Assembly (NCBI GenBank): GCA_905221605.1
Contig: CAJNDS010000342.1
Location: 77,501-141,500 of the forward strand
Direction: 5' to 3'
DNA length: 64,000 nucleotides
Source: Symbiodinium natans
Lineage: Eukaryota > Sar > Dinophyceae > Suessiales > Symbiodiniaceae
Translations under genes and position numbers: made by a program
Shown: positions 12,133 through 22,469 of the stretch, one piece after another
Layout: each line of letters opens with the position of its first letter
Numbering within the stretch: the first letter of the stretch is position 1
Notes under the pieces: generated by a model
Seen by the model: only the letters and a program-made list of their open reading frames with translations
What the model was told of the DNA's origin: nothing
Databases searched by the model: none

Positions 12133-12905
12133 TTAAACCTTCCACCACGGGTCCAGGTCGGTGCGGAAGTCCTTCTCGGGCCACGGGGTCAGGGCGATCT
12201 TGCCCTCCGTGGTGGTGGTGTGGGCGAGCGCCAGGGACAGCGGGGCGGGGCCTCGCACCACCTTGCCGTTCTCATCGTACTGCGAGCCGTGGCAGGGGCA
12301 GCAGAACTTGTTGGCACCCTTGTTCCAGGGCACGACGCAGCCAAGGTGCGTGCACACGGACAGCAGGGCGAAGTCCTTGATGTTGTCCGCCGTGGAGATG
12401 AGGTAGAAGGGCTCGCCCTTGAGGCCCAAGACCAACTCGCGATCGTTCTCCTTGTGGCTCTTCACCCAGCTATCCAGGGTGATGGGGTTGCCGTCCTGGT
12501 CACCAGCCAGCGTCGCACCGCTGCCGCCGCCCGCCACGGGTGGCACGAAGTACCACAAGTAGCAGCCCAGGGCCACCAGCACCGGGATGGCGGCCGTGGT
12601 CACCAGCACGAAGTTCATCAGCTGACGGCGCCTCGGGTAGTACAACTCGCGACCTGCAAGAGGGCACAAGGCTGTGTCACCCTAACGGCCAACTTAGGAC
12701 CAAGTCGCTGAAGGTCGGGAACAAATCCTGTGTATTCGCCACCGGCCTTAGGACCCAAACCGGATGTTGCTGGCGGCGCATGCCACCCCACTCTGGATAA
12801 GGCCTCTCTGACTCTCTTAGTTGCGTGCAAGCTACACGCAGTTGTACAGCGCTGCTGCGCGGTGGAGCGCGGGGGGCCACGAAGGTGCTGGCTGCGCCTC
12901 AGCTC
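12133..12905 (-). CDS. petC: Cytochrome b6f Rieske iron-sulfur protein, copy 2
   Basis: Three pieces can be followed on the minus strand: a leader exon ending in STFVAPRAPPRSS (about 12850-12905), a 38-nt exon encoding AGGEYTGFVPDL plus CA of the next codon (12709-12746), and the 499-nt main exon (12133-12631) that completes Gln and runs RRQLMNF to DPWWKV stop. AFVAP-type residues after a hydrophobic stretch are what dinoflagellate plastid leaders show. The intron between the last two exons begins GC (CTTCA|GCGACT) and ends GAG|G; it joins in frame only with that GC donor. Function is as for copy 1. The leader start codon was not located. All three visible parts are intact. Confidence 0.88.
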
Positions 12906-12909
12906 CAGC

Positions 12910-13360
12910 TTCGTCTCAAAGAGAAGCTACTAGATCCACGTGTAAACTTGTGATTCTGTGCCGAGCTCAGGCCGTCCTGCTGATGGCAGGGTTCTTCGAA
13001 GTCATGTGGTTCATGCGGTTCATGTGGTAGCTGCTCGGCTGTTGCCCCGACAACGAAAGCATGTCACAACAGTACGACTCACTGTCTCCACTTGTGCCGC
13101 ATGGGCGCAGCATAGCAGCAGGGCTGCCGCTGCAAGAGCCTCAGAAGTCAGAGCGGCGATGACAGGTTCAGGTTGGGAGGTACCATGGGAAGGCCTGGGG
13201 CCAAAGTTAGGGCAAGGCACCAATGCGCGCACACCTCGCTTCGCCATGCTTGTCAATGCCCAAAATTGCGGAGCCAAGCAAGCTGCACATGACGAGGATG
13301 TTGAGCAAGTCATAAAAGAAGCAGGCAGCCACGCCACCGCGACACAAAAAGAGTCCAGCA
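12910..13360. other. No recognised feature
   Basis: This is sequence between the copy 2 leader and the microsatellite. An open plus-strand frame runs through it into the repeat but has no recognisable motif. Confidence 0.4.
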
Positions 13361-13361
<1 letters not shown>

Positions 13362-13396
<35 letters not shown>

Positions 13397-13825
13397 TGTG
13401 TGTCTGTGTGTCTGTGTGTCTGTGTGTCTGTGTGTCTGTGTGTCTGTGTGTCTGTGTGTCTGTGTGTCTGTGTGTCTGTGTGTCTGTGTGTATGTGTGTG
13501 TGTCTGTGTGTCTGTGTGTCTGTGTGTATGTGTGTCTGTGTGTCTGTGTGTCTGTGTGTCTGTGTGTCTGCGTGTCTGTGTGTCTGTGGGTCTGTGTGTC
13601 TGTGTGTCTGTGCGTCTGTGTGTCTGTGTGTCTGTGTGTCTGTGTGTCTGTGTGTCTGTGTGTCTGTGTGCCTGTGTGTCTGTGTGTCTGTGTGTCTGTG
13701 TGTCTGTGTGTCTGTGTGTCTGTGTGTCTGTGTGTCTGTGTGTCTGCGTGTGCGTGTGGGTGTGCGTGTGCGTGTGCGTGTGGTGTGTGTGTGTGTGTGT
13801 GTCTGTGTGTGTGTGTGTGTGTGTG

Positions 13826-13924
<99 letters not shown>

Positions 13925-14334
13925 GTGTAAGTGTGTCTGTGTGTCTGTGTCTGTGTCTGTGTCTGTGTCTGCGTCTGTGTCTCTGTGTGTCTGTGTGTGT
14001 GTAAGTGTGTGAGTGAGAGAGAGAGAGAGAGTGATTGTGTGATGGTGTGTGAGTGAGAGTGATTGTGTCATAGTGTGTGATCGTGTGAGTGTGTGAGCGT
14101 GTGAGTGTGTAAGTGTGTGCCTGTGTGTCTGTGCGTCTCTGTGTGTCTGCGTGTGTCTGCGTGTGTCTATGTGTGTGTGAGTGTGTGAGAGTGTGTGAGA
14201 GTGTGTGAGAGTGTGTGAGGGTGTGTGAGTGTGTGAGAGTGCATGCGTGTATGTGTGTATGTGTGTATGCGTGTATGTGTGTATGTGTGTATGTGTGTGT
14301 CTGTGTGTATGTGTGTGTGCGTGTCCCAAGATCC
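13362..14334. repeat. Compound TG/TGTC/GTAA microsatellite between PetC copies 2 and 3
   Basis: It begins with (TG)n, continues with about 350 bp of (TGTGTCTG)n carrying scattered single changes, then pure (GTAA)n at about 13827-13924, then mixed GTGTCT, GAGAGA, GTGTGA and GTATGT tracts. Because the units have few stop codons, open frames of over 400 codons cross it on both strands; these are repeat products. Confidence 0.95.
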
Positions 14335-14444
14335 TCTTCCATGCTGGCACATGCTTTTTCCAGGCATCTGCTCGGGCAGGTGTTTCCTCAGTGCTAACAG
14401 GAAAAAGTTGGTACCTGCCAGAGCTACTCGCAGCCTGGCTGAGC

Positions 14445-15295
14445 CTAGACCTTCCACCACGGGTCCAGGTCGGTGCGGAAGTCCTTCTCAGGCCACGGGG
14501 TGAGGGCGATCTTGCCCTCCGTGGTGGTGGTGTGCGCGAGCGCCAGGGACAGCGGGGCGGGGCCTCGCACCACCTTGCCGTTCTCATCGTACTGCGAGCC
14601 GTGGCAGGGGCAGCAGAACTTGTTGGCACCCTTGTTCCAGGGCACGACGCAGCCAAGGTGCGTGCACACGGACAGCAGGGCGAAGTCCTTGATGTTGTCC
14701 GCCGTGGAGATGAGGTAGAAGGGCTCGCCCTTGAGTCCCAAGACCAACTCGCGATCGTTCTCCTTGTGGCTCTTCACCCAGCTATCAAGGGTGATGGGGT
14801 TGCCGTCCTGGTCACCAGCCAGCGTCGCACCGCTGCCGCCGCCCGCCACGGGTGGCACGAAGTACCACAAGTAGCAGCCAAGGGCCACCAGCACCGGGAT
14901 GGCGGCCGTGGTCACCAGCACGAAGTTCATCAGCTGACGTCGCCTTGTCAAGCAAACACGGGGTACTTTGAGTCACCGACTCGTTCCTCTCTTCGGGAAA
15001 ACCCTCTGGTAGGACATTGACAGCAGCAGAAACTAACATGTGGAGCCAAGCTGGGCACTGCAGGTCCGGCACAAAGCCGGTGTACTCGCCGCCAGCCTGC
15101 AAAAAAAAAAATGGCCACTTGCCATCTAGAGCGTGCTTTGTCCCAACAAGAGGTTCTTCCAACCCAAACTTCACCCAACTTCACCCAAACCGCGCACCCT
15201 CATCGCCAAAGTGTCAGCGCGAGCTGGCGCCGCCGGGCGGGGCGCCACGAAGGCCGTGGCTGCCAGACCCAGCGCCAACAGCACCTCTCAAGGCC
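14445..15295 (-). CDS. petC: Cytochrome b6f Rieske iron-sulfur protein, copy 3
   Basis: The layout matches copy 2: a leader segment EVLLALGLAATAFVAPRPAA (about 15215-15290), the 38-nt AGGEYTGFVPDL exon (15059-15096) and the 499-nt main exon (14445-14943). The acceptor of the short exon is preceded by an unbroken T tract read on the minus strand. The following intron opens with GT (CTGCA|GTGCCC), unlike the GC of copy 2, and closes with AAG|G. The encoded main-exon protein is the same as in the other three copies; only synonymous differences are visible. Plastid thylakoid b6f function is inferred from the CTHLGC and CPCHGS boxes and the single N-terminal anchor. The first Met was not found. 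Confidence 0.88.
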
Positions 15296-15630
15296 GGCTG
15301 AAGCAAAAGATCATGTGCTGCATTTTTCAATATTTTTCATCATGCTGCAAAACATGCTGCCCCGGGACGGCCGCTGGCAGCAACCAGCTTCTAGCAGCTG
15401 CCATGTCTGCGCTTCCAGGGATTCTAGGTTTTACTCTCAGCACAGACTGAGCCCCTGCAAGGTCCGAGAATCCTTCCCAGATACAACAAGGCCGGAAGTA
15501 TTTCAAGCATTTGCCAAGTGTAGAGGGAGGGCCATCGGATCTGGGACCCAAGCAGCAAGAACCTGCAAAAACATTTTCCTCAGCGCAAGCCGGATGCGGG
15601 AAGCTCTGTGTTTGATCATGCTAGGCTCAC

Positions 15631-16475
15631 TTAGACCTTCCACCACGGGTCCAGGTCGGTGCGGAAGTCCTTCTCAGGCCACGGGGTGAGGGCGATCTTG
15701 CCCTCCGTGGTGGTGGTGTGGGCGAGCGCCAGGGACAGCGGGGCGGGGCCTCGCACCACCTTGCCGTTCTCATCGTACTGCGAGCCGTGGCAGGGGCAGC
15801 AGAACTTGTTGGCACCCTTGTTCCAGGGCACGACGCAGCCAAGGTGCGTGCACACGGACAGCAGGGCGAAGTCCTTGATGTTGTCCGCCGTGGAGATGAG
15901 GTAGAAGGGCTCGCCCTTGAGGCCCAAGACCAACTCGCGATCGTTCTCCTTGTGGCTCTTCACCCAGCTATCCAGGGTGATGGGGTTGCCGTCCTGGTCA
16001 CCAGCCAGCGTCGCACCGCTGCCACCGCCGGCCACGGGTGGCACGAAGTACCACAAGTAGCAGCCAAGGGCCACCAGCACCGGGATGGCGGCCGTGGTCA
16101 CCAGCACGAAGTTCATCAGCTGACGGCGCCTCGGTACTACATCATTCTGAATCATTCTGGAGACCGGCACGCCACACTCTCGAAACTTGCAATACCGGTT
16201 ATGAGGGTCTCCTGCTCAACCAAAACATGCCAAGACACTGCAAGTCTGGCACGAAACCGGTGTACTCCCCACCTGCCTGCAGGCTGAAATGAACAGGGCA
16301 ACCAAATAACCTGCCTTGATCGTGCTATGTTTTCACCATCCACTACGCTAGTTCCAGATCCCGACCTGCATCTGCACTCCGGACAGCGTCCCCCGTGCCG
16401 GCGGCGCTTGCGGCGCCACGAAGGTCAGAGCTGAAGCTGCGAATACAGCCAGAGCTGCCGCCACCTCAGGAGATG
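15631..16475 (-). CDS. petC: Cytochrome b6f Rieske iron-sulfur protein, copy 4
   Basis: This is the first member of the array in the direction of transcription. The leader segment AAALAVFAASALTFVAPQAP (about 16384-16474) has the hydrophobic stretch followed by FVAP expected of a dinoflagellate plastid presequence. The 38-nt exon AGGEYTGFVPDL lies at 16239-16276 after CTGCAG, its intron has a GT donor (TTGCA|GTGTCT), and the main exon is 15631-16129 with GAG|G acceptor and WWKV stop. Each copy has its own stop, so the array is separate genes, not a polyprotein. Spacing between main exons is uneven (about 1.5, 2.3 and 1.2 kb). Confidence 0.88.
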
Positions 16476-16479
16476 ACTG

Positions 16480-17160
16480 AGGGTGCAATGCCACCACATG
16501 AATCAAATTCCTTGGCCACTGCAGAGGCAGAGTTGGGTGTGGCACCAACAGGCGCGCTGAGCGCTGGTTCGGCATGACTGCCTCACAGGAGCGTTACCAA
16601 CTCAGCCATCTCAGTGTTGCAGTGTGCCATCATGCAGATCCTTTGAGTGCAGGGCAATATTCGCGATAGCACGAGGATGATAAAAAGCCAAAGTGGGAAA
16701 AAACTTCGAGCCAAAGAAGATCAGACGCAGCATTTGGGTGAAGGCAAGCAAGCACGGGGCTGTCACACATCATGGCACGTGGCTCTTCGCTACTGTTCGG
16801 ACCGATCCCAAGAAGCTTGAAACAAAAACCAAACCCTCTGTCAGTTGCCAATGTGTGCTGGGTGCCCCCTGCCACCCACTCACCAGACATGTCTCGGGCG
16901 TCAAAGGCAACCTGCACCGGCAGGCTGCGGCCAAGCATCCCGTGACTATGACCATCAGTCACTCTCCGTGACTGTCACATCCTATCATTCCTATCCCTGT
17001 CACCCAGTTTGCTCAACAAGGCACAAGATCACGGGACTCATCGGGCGGCCTTGACCCAGGATCGACCTGCTCCATCGCGCCCGGAGTCCATGACCTCATC
17101 AAGCCCAGAAAAAGAAACAATGGATCTCGCTGGTGGCGCTCGCAGTCGACTGACATACTA
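16480..17160. other. No recognised gene upstream of the PetC array
   Basis: Open frames on both strands (about 16630-16970) have no recognisable motif. A promoter for the array should lie here, but dinoflagellate promoters have no signature I can read. Confidence 0.35.
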
Positions 17161-17249
17161 GCAGTCCGTCATAGGGATTATCGTACCCCCTATTCTATAA
17201 TCCCTACTAAGGACTCCCTATTATGATCCCTAGTACGGACTCGGACTGC
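17161..17249. mobile_element. MITE-like inverted-repeat element, about 89 bp
   Basis: The ends GCAGTCCG and CGGACTGC are reverse complements. The inner parts also pair in blocks (ATAGGGATTAT on the left; ATAATCCCT and TATTATGATCCCTAG on the right), so the whole can fold into a long imperfect hairpin. It has no coding capacity. Clear target-site duplications were not seen. Confidence 0.5.
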
Positions 17250-17398
17250 CAGAAAAAGGGGGAACGAGGCATCAAGAGAAGGAGCCATGCAACGGCCCCT
17301 CTGAGACCACAGCGGTACCCACCGGGTCGTCTCTGTCATCCTGTCACGCGCTTGCTTCTTTCATGATACGACATGAAAGGGTTTGGGGTTCAGGGTGT

Positions 17399-17456
17399 TG
17401 GGTTTTGGGTTTAGGGTTTAGGATTTAGGGTTTGGGGTTTGGGGTTTAGGGTTGTT
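17399..17456 (+). repeat. Degenerate interstitial telomeric array (TTTAGGG type)
   Basis: GTTTAGGGTTTAGGATTTAG, then GGTTTGGGG variants, then GTTTAGGG. The unit is the plant/dinoflagellate telomere heptamer, here with substitutions. Confidence 0.85.
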
Positions 17457-17632
17457 GCTTAAATTGCTATGAGGGTTTGGGAATCTTCTCAGACACACAG
17501 GGCTTGCACACACAAACTTGGATCCTTTTTTACACTCAGCCAGGAGTGACCCAAGGCCTGCAGTTTGGGTCTAAACGTTTGTCAGGAGCGGCTTGTTGGT
17601 TGTGTCGGGCAATGTCATATGCTCATCACGAA

Positions 17633-17902
17633 TCATCCCAAAAACGCGGGGTATGTATGCAAGCATGACAGGATTGCCGCAGGCTCTTCGTCAGGCAACA
17701 TGGTAACCTTGTCACCCACCTCGCACATAAAACAAGTTACTGCAAGTGCAGCTCCGTTCCAAGAGGCATAAGCAGCATTAAGAAGCACGTTCTTGCCTGG
17801 AAGTTTGCTGCAGTACCGAAATCCTTCATGGAAGGCACCGTGCTGAGAGGTGTCCCGGGCACCAAGCTGGAACTCCTTGACAAGAATGATGGACCAACCC
17901 AT
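17633..17902 (-). CDS. Candidate coding exon, unknown
   Basis: This minus-strand frame begins at an ATG (MGWSIILVKEFQLGARDTSQ) immediately beside the 17909 telomere-type array and stays open for 89 codons. Its amino-acid mix is ordinary and its third codon positions favour G/C. A Cys/Val-rich hydrophobic middle (ALAVTCFMCEVGDKV) could be a buried strand or membrane segment. No family is recognised, and the end is probably a splice site, not the visible stop. Confidence 0.3.
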   Translation of the reverse strand: MGWSIILVKEFQLGARDTSQHGAFHEGFRYCSKLPGKNVLLNAAYASWNGAALAVTCFMCEVGDKVTMLPDEEPAAILSCLHTYPAFLG

Positions 17903-17908
17903 GACTGG

Positions 17909-17982
17909 TTTAGGGTTTAGGGTTTAGGGTTTAGGGTTTAGGGTTTAGGGCTTAGGGTTTAGGGTTTTTAGGGTTTAGGGTT
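17909..17982 (+). repeat. Interstitial telomeric array (TTTAGGG)n
   Basis: About ten heptamers, mostly perfect, with one GCTTAGGG variant and one slipped unit. Confidence 0.95.
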
Positions 17983-17989
17983 TCAACCA

Positions 17990-20900
17990 GCGTCGGGCCA
18001 TCTGGCCTAGTCGTCTCACTACAAGGCGACGTCATTGTCAGCGTGGAAGCACCCTGTGGCAGGCCACTTCCCGACAACTCCACATAGTGGTCTGACCATG
18101 GCCAACATACTTTGCTTTGTGTCCATTCGAGGCAGCCAATGCTATGGATCCTATGCCTGAATCCAGCCTGGATGCTGCTCTAGGGCACCATGCTTTACAC
18201 CTCTGTGGCCAGTCTCCTTGTCTAGGCTCCCAGGCAGAGGAGGGGCCACGTTGGCCGGACATGTTGTTAAGCTCATCCGCCCAGTCGGCCATTGCCTGCA
18301 AAATTCAAACCTACTGGAGTGTCCGCCATGAGCTCTGTCCACGACGCACAAAACAAACGCAAAACATGTCAAACCCAAGACGCACAACAGTCTCCTACCA
18401 AAGCTCATCACTCTTGCATGTCTCACACAGCCCATGCAGGCTAGGCAAAGGGTGCAACGGACCTTCGGGCCCCTCGGACCAGGCACGCGAACTGACTGCG
18501 AGTGGTTGAATAACCTCTGCTTCAAGCACCATAAGATGACTTAAAATGACAAGGATGCTCGAAGGTGCCTGCAACTTCCGCAGAGCCCTGCCACTCGAGT
18601 CCGTTGCGGCTTCTTGGGCCGCGACGGATTGGACCCTTTGTGTCGGCACCTGGTGAGCTACGGCTACGGCCAGCTACATTCCCCATTCCCGACTCCCGAC
18701 TGAGAACAAGCAAGTAGCCGCCAAAGGAATCGAAAACAGGATTGCTGTGGGGGATAGTAGTGGCAGCTCACGAAATTCGGTTTCGGCCCTGGCCTACCCT
18801 ACTGCAGAACGCCTTCGTTATCAGCACGTGCTCTCAAGGCAATGGGTCAGATGCCATTGCAGCCCAGGCACAAGCTCTTCAGAAAGGTTTGCTTTCGCTT
18901 GAGGCGCTCCTGCGGAATCGCGGAACATGAGACAAAGCTGGCCAAAAGGCAAATAATAATCTCGGAAGGCATGGCCACAAAGACACAAAGCTCCGGTCCG
19001 ACATCGTCAGCTGGGCCACGGTGGCCTACACAGAGTCTTCAGGCACACAACCAACCAGGAGCGCAAGCACAAGCTAGTGTCTCTTCGCGGATAAACTTGC
19101 GATTGCCCAAGCGAGTCAAACCTCCGCAGACTTTTGGCCGTCAGAGGTGTCCGTCTCTGCCTCGGCTTAAAGGCTTAAAGAGTCCCACCCTCCGGTCCAA
19201 GGACTACATAGGGACTAATAGGGACTCACTTCCAGGATCCAGGCCACTGCATGGAACCTTCCTGTCTTGATGATGAAGAACTCCTGCAAAGCGCCAAGTC
19301 TCTTCGGATCTACGAAAGACAACGGAAAGTGCCTTTCTTGGTGGGCTCCTGGTGCCAGGGAACAGCAACCCTCAGCTCAGCAAACCTGTCTAACCAGTCT
19401 GCAGGCCTTGCCCAGCGTGCCGCTCTGGGCCACTACTGTGCCCTGCCATGTTGTGTTGCAAATCGCTGGGGAGCGTTTCAATTCGCAGAGCCACAAGTGC
19501 TTAATCATCCGCTCAAAGCGAACGACCCGAACATAAAACGAACACAGCAGCCCCCATGCCTTGGGAACGAAGCGGCGCACGGCACCCTCGAGAGCGAGTT
19601 CGAGGAGAGGAGCATCTAGCCACGTTCTGACTTGATGAGGCAGGATGCTTCGGGTCACACTCCTTCACTAAACCTGCTCGACCCAGAACATCCCAGCACA
19701 ACCTCCATCAGAGCTGCCTTTGCTCAAACCAACGGTACAACGAGATGAACAAGGTCTACGGGCTCAGCACTCAGTGCTGGGAATTGGGCACGTGCGATGC
19801 TCTGCATGACCTCGTTGTCAACCTCACAGCGCAGCAAAATGCCGGTATGAATTGAGACCGCCAAGGAAACACAAGAACTGAAAGTACTGCAAAGGTGGGA
19901 AGCATGCACAATCTCGACATTCGCAGCTGAAGAGCATTATTCAACAATCAACAATCTCGCAGCAGTAAGCAACAAGCTGCCGCGAAGGACTTAACATACC
20001 AAGCCACAAGCCAAACAGTAACACAAACCACCGTCAGCTACTACGCCATTGCTGACGAGTGGCTTTGTGCAAGGCCCGCAAGTTCACGTTGTTCTTCAAG
20101 GCCTCCAACACAAGGGCCTGGCGTCGTGCTGGCTTCGGACACGGATGGCACCAGCAACATCAATACTGACACCGACTGCACATGAGCGGATGAGCGTCTG
20201 CAGTCTCGCCAAGGTTCTGCTGATGATGGGACCCAGGGTGTAAGACTATACGATGCATCACAAAGCCTGCTCATGCTGGTCCAACTGACAGGATACCAGG
20301 GCGTCAAAGGAATGATCCTGCCCAAGAGACACTTCGCAGCAGTAGTGCTGGACTGTGCTAGGCTGCCAGATGGCGAAAACAGTCGATACTCAAGCCGAGC
20401 ATATGCACCCGGAGAAGAGACGACGCGTCTGACGTACACATTCCATTGCTCGCATGTTGGCTCTCCCCCTTGAGGCGGCAACTCGTGGCTGGCCGCGATC
20501 GAAGTAGAGAGCTGGTCTCTTCGGAAAGCACAGCTTGTCCTCTGCAGACTTCAAGTAATCATCGGGTGTTGTCAACACCCTGGGCTCTTGACACTTCTTC
20601 AGCATGCGGGTTCGAGCGCTACTCACACTGCAAGTGCAGGGCTCAACAAGGTCTCCTTCAAGCCAGAGTCCTCGAACACCTGGCATCTTTCCCCCGGAAC
20701 AACAAACCCAAATGCTGAAGAGGCCGGTCGCATTTTTGTTAACGCTTGTAAGACTTGTAAGTGGGTCCAATAGGTACAGTACCAAAGCAGCAAAACATCT
20801 TCGGCGTACAGATGTTAAAAGCTGAGAGAGTGGAAACCAAAGCGAAGGTCCATCCACGCTGTACACAGCAGCAAGCTCCATCAACAGGATCTACATCAGG

Positions 20901-22340
20901 AAATTCTGGCGGCGGTACCCGGCGCGACATGGACAGCGTGACCAACTGCTCCGGACCTTGAGCCACCACTGTACCTTAGGACTAGATAATTCGATGCAAA
21001 GAAAGGCTTGAGGACACCAGAACGTAAATCAACAGAAATGTTGCGTTGAATTTTTTTTTTTACCTTGCTCCCCAAGCTTTGAGACGAACGTACGAACACC
21101 TTTCCGAGGCAGCGGCCGACATTGGGCCTCTCGGCTACAAGCGTGTGGCCTCAGATGAATTGGGCTGATGGGGTCCGTAGTGGTTAGCACAGGAATCACC
21201 GAAGCAACTCAGCAAAGGCAACTCAGCAAAGGCAACATCGACAAAGCATGAGCTGGATGCTGCAGTTGAAACCTTCAAGCTCAACCTGCTTGAACGCCCG
21301 CGCCTCCGAAATAGTCACCCGCGATAAGCGTTGCGCGCACGTGCTCCTTGCAAGAAGTCGACTTGGCCAAGCATACTGTATCTAGTTGCCCATAATACGA
21401 GCACCCTGGGTAGACTAGCCCACTCCCTCGGTGACGTTGTTCTTAAATGTTCTTAACGCGCTGCTCCCCACTTGAGGCCATGCAGAAAGGGCTTGGTCCT
21501 TGCCATCCTCGTCTGCCACGATCACGCTTGCTACTCCCGACTCGACGAGGTAGAAAGCCCTACCAACCTGCTCGCAGTGAGTCTCTTCCATTGGTGTCGT
21601 AGCCCATACTTCTCATACTTCTCTGGCCTATGGCACCCACCACTTATTCCAAGCGACATTGTAGACCGCTCAGGTATGCGATCAGGCGCGTCAATAGTTC
21701 TGGCTTGACGCCATTTGCACGAGGCATTCGGCTTCCCAGCATACAACCACCTGCCTCGCCCTGATTCACAAGCTTGTCGCCTGGCCTGGCAGAAAGCAGG
21801 AGACATCTTCTCCTTCGTTCTGCGAGCGAAGGTCGGCAGGCTCGCTTGGGCGGCTAAGGTTACAGCAGCCTCCCGCTTCAAACAACATTGGTTTGTGCCT
21901 TGTCCGCTGTGGGTCACAGAGCAAGGCGAGCACTATGTCAGCACTCTGGAACCCCAAAAAACTCTAATTCGCAAGATCGTCCCCACAAACAAAAAGTGCG
22001 AACCAAAAGAAAACGAGCCTCCAAGTCTTTCGCTTCAGGTCTCGTGCAAGCTTCGGAAGCTCGCAGCTGGGAAGCTGTCGCTTGAAAAGGGGCACCTCAC
22101 GAGAGCGAAAGAGCGATCGAATCTTCTGAAGCCTTTCGAAGCGCGTTGCGCAAAGAAAAGAACCGAGCTGGGTTGAAAACTGCCTGTGTAGATACGTTAG
22201 GGCTCAGGGTCATCGCTTCTGAGAGCTGAGCAGACCTTAGGAAGGCCACGGTTTTCTCGAAGTAGAGCCGCTCCTCTCAAGACTCTCAGACCCAAAAAAC
22301 TGACGACACCACAACTCGACTTTGCCGCTGGTCAGTGCTG
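17990..22340. other. 4.3 kb without a recognised gene
   Basis: Nothing here matches a known family. Notable items: a minus-strand stretch near 18240-18300 that follows a TTTGCAG acceptor-like site and reads AMADWADELNNMSGQ; a T11 tract at about 21050; a short duplicated CAACTCAGCAAAGG at about 21207-21234; and a GGGACTAATAGGGACT stretch near 19210 resembling the ends of the 17161 hairpin element. Confidence 0.3.
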
Positions 22341-22347
22341 CTTGCGG

Positions 22348-22466
22348 CTTAGGGCTTAGGGCTTAGGGCTTAGGGTTTAGGGTTTAGGGTTTAGGGTTTA
22401 GGGTTTAGGGTTTAGGGTTTAGGGTTAGGGTTTAGGGTTTAGGGTTTAGGGTTTAGGGTTCAGGGC
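22348..22466 (+). repeat. Interstitial telomeric array, (CTTAGGG)4 then (TTTAGGG)n
   Basis: About 17 heptamers in the same orientation as the arrays at 17.4 and 17.9 kb. The first four carry C in place of the first T, so variant repeats are grouped at one end as in subtelomere-proximal telomere tracts. Confidence 0.95.
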
Positions 22467-22469
22467 TCC

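Noticed and set aside
13395-13760. CRISPR-like array
   Set aside because: Units are 4-8 bp with no spacers; it is a simple microsatellite in a eukaryotic genome.
13364-14342. Very long open frames (over 400 codons) on both strands with Cys/Val or Thr/His repeats
   Set aside because: They are translations of the TG/TGTC/GTAA microsatellite, which lacks stops in several frames.
10588-16129. Mitochondrial (bc1) Rieske protein as an alternative identity
   Set aside because: CTHLGCVVPWN, the VPDL..RRQLMNF start and the DPWW end are b6f-type features, and AFVAP leaders indicate plastid targeting.
10588-16475. PetC polyprotein
   Set aside because: Each copy ends with its own stop after WWKV and has its own leader.
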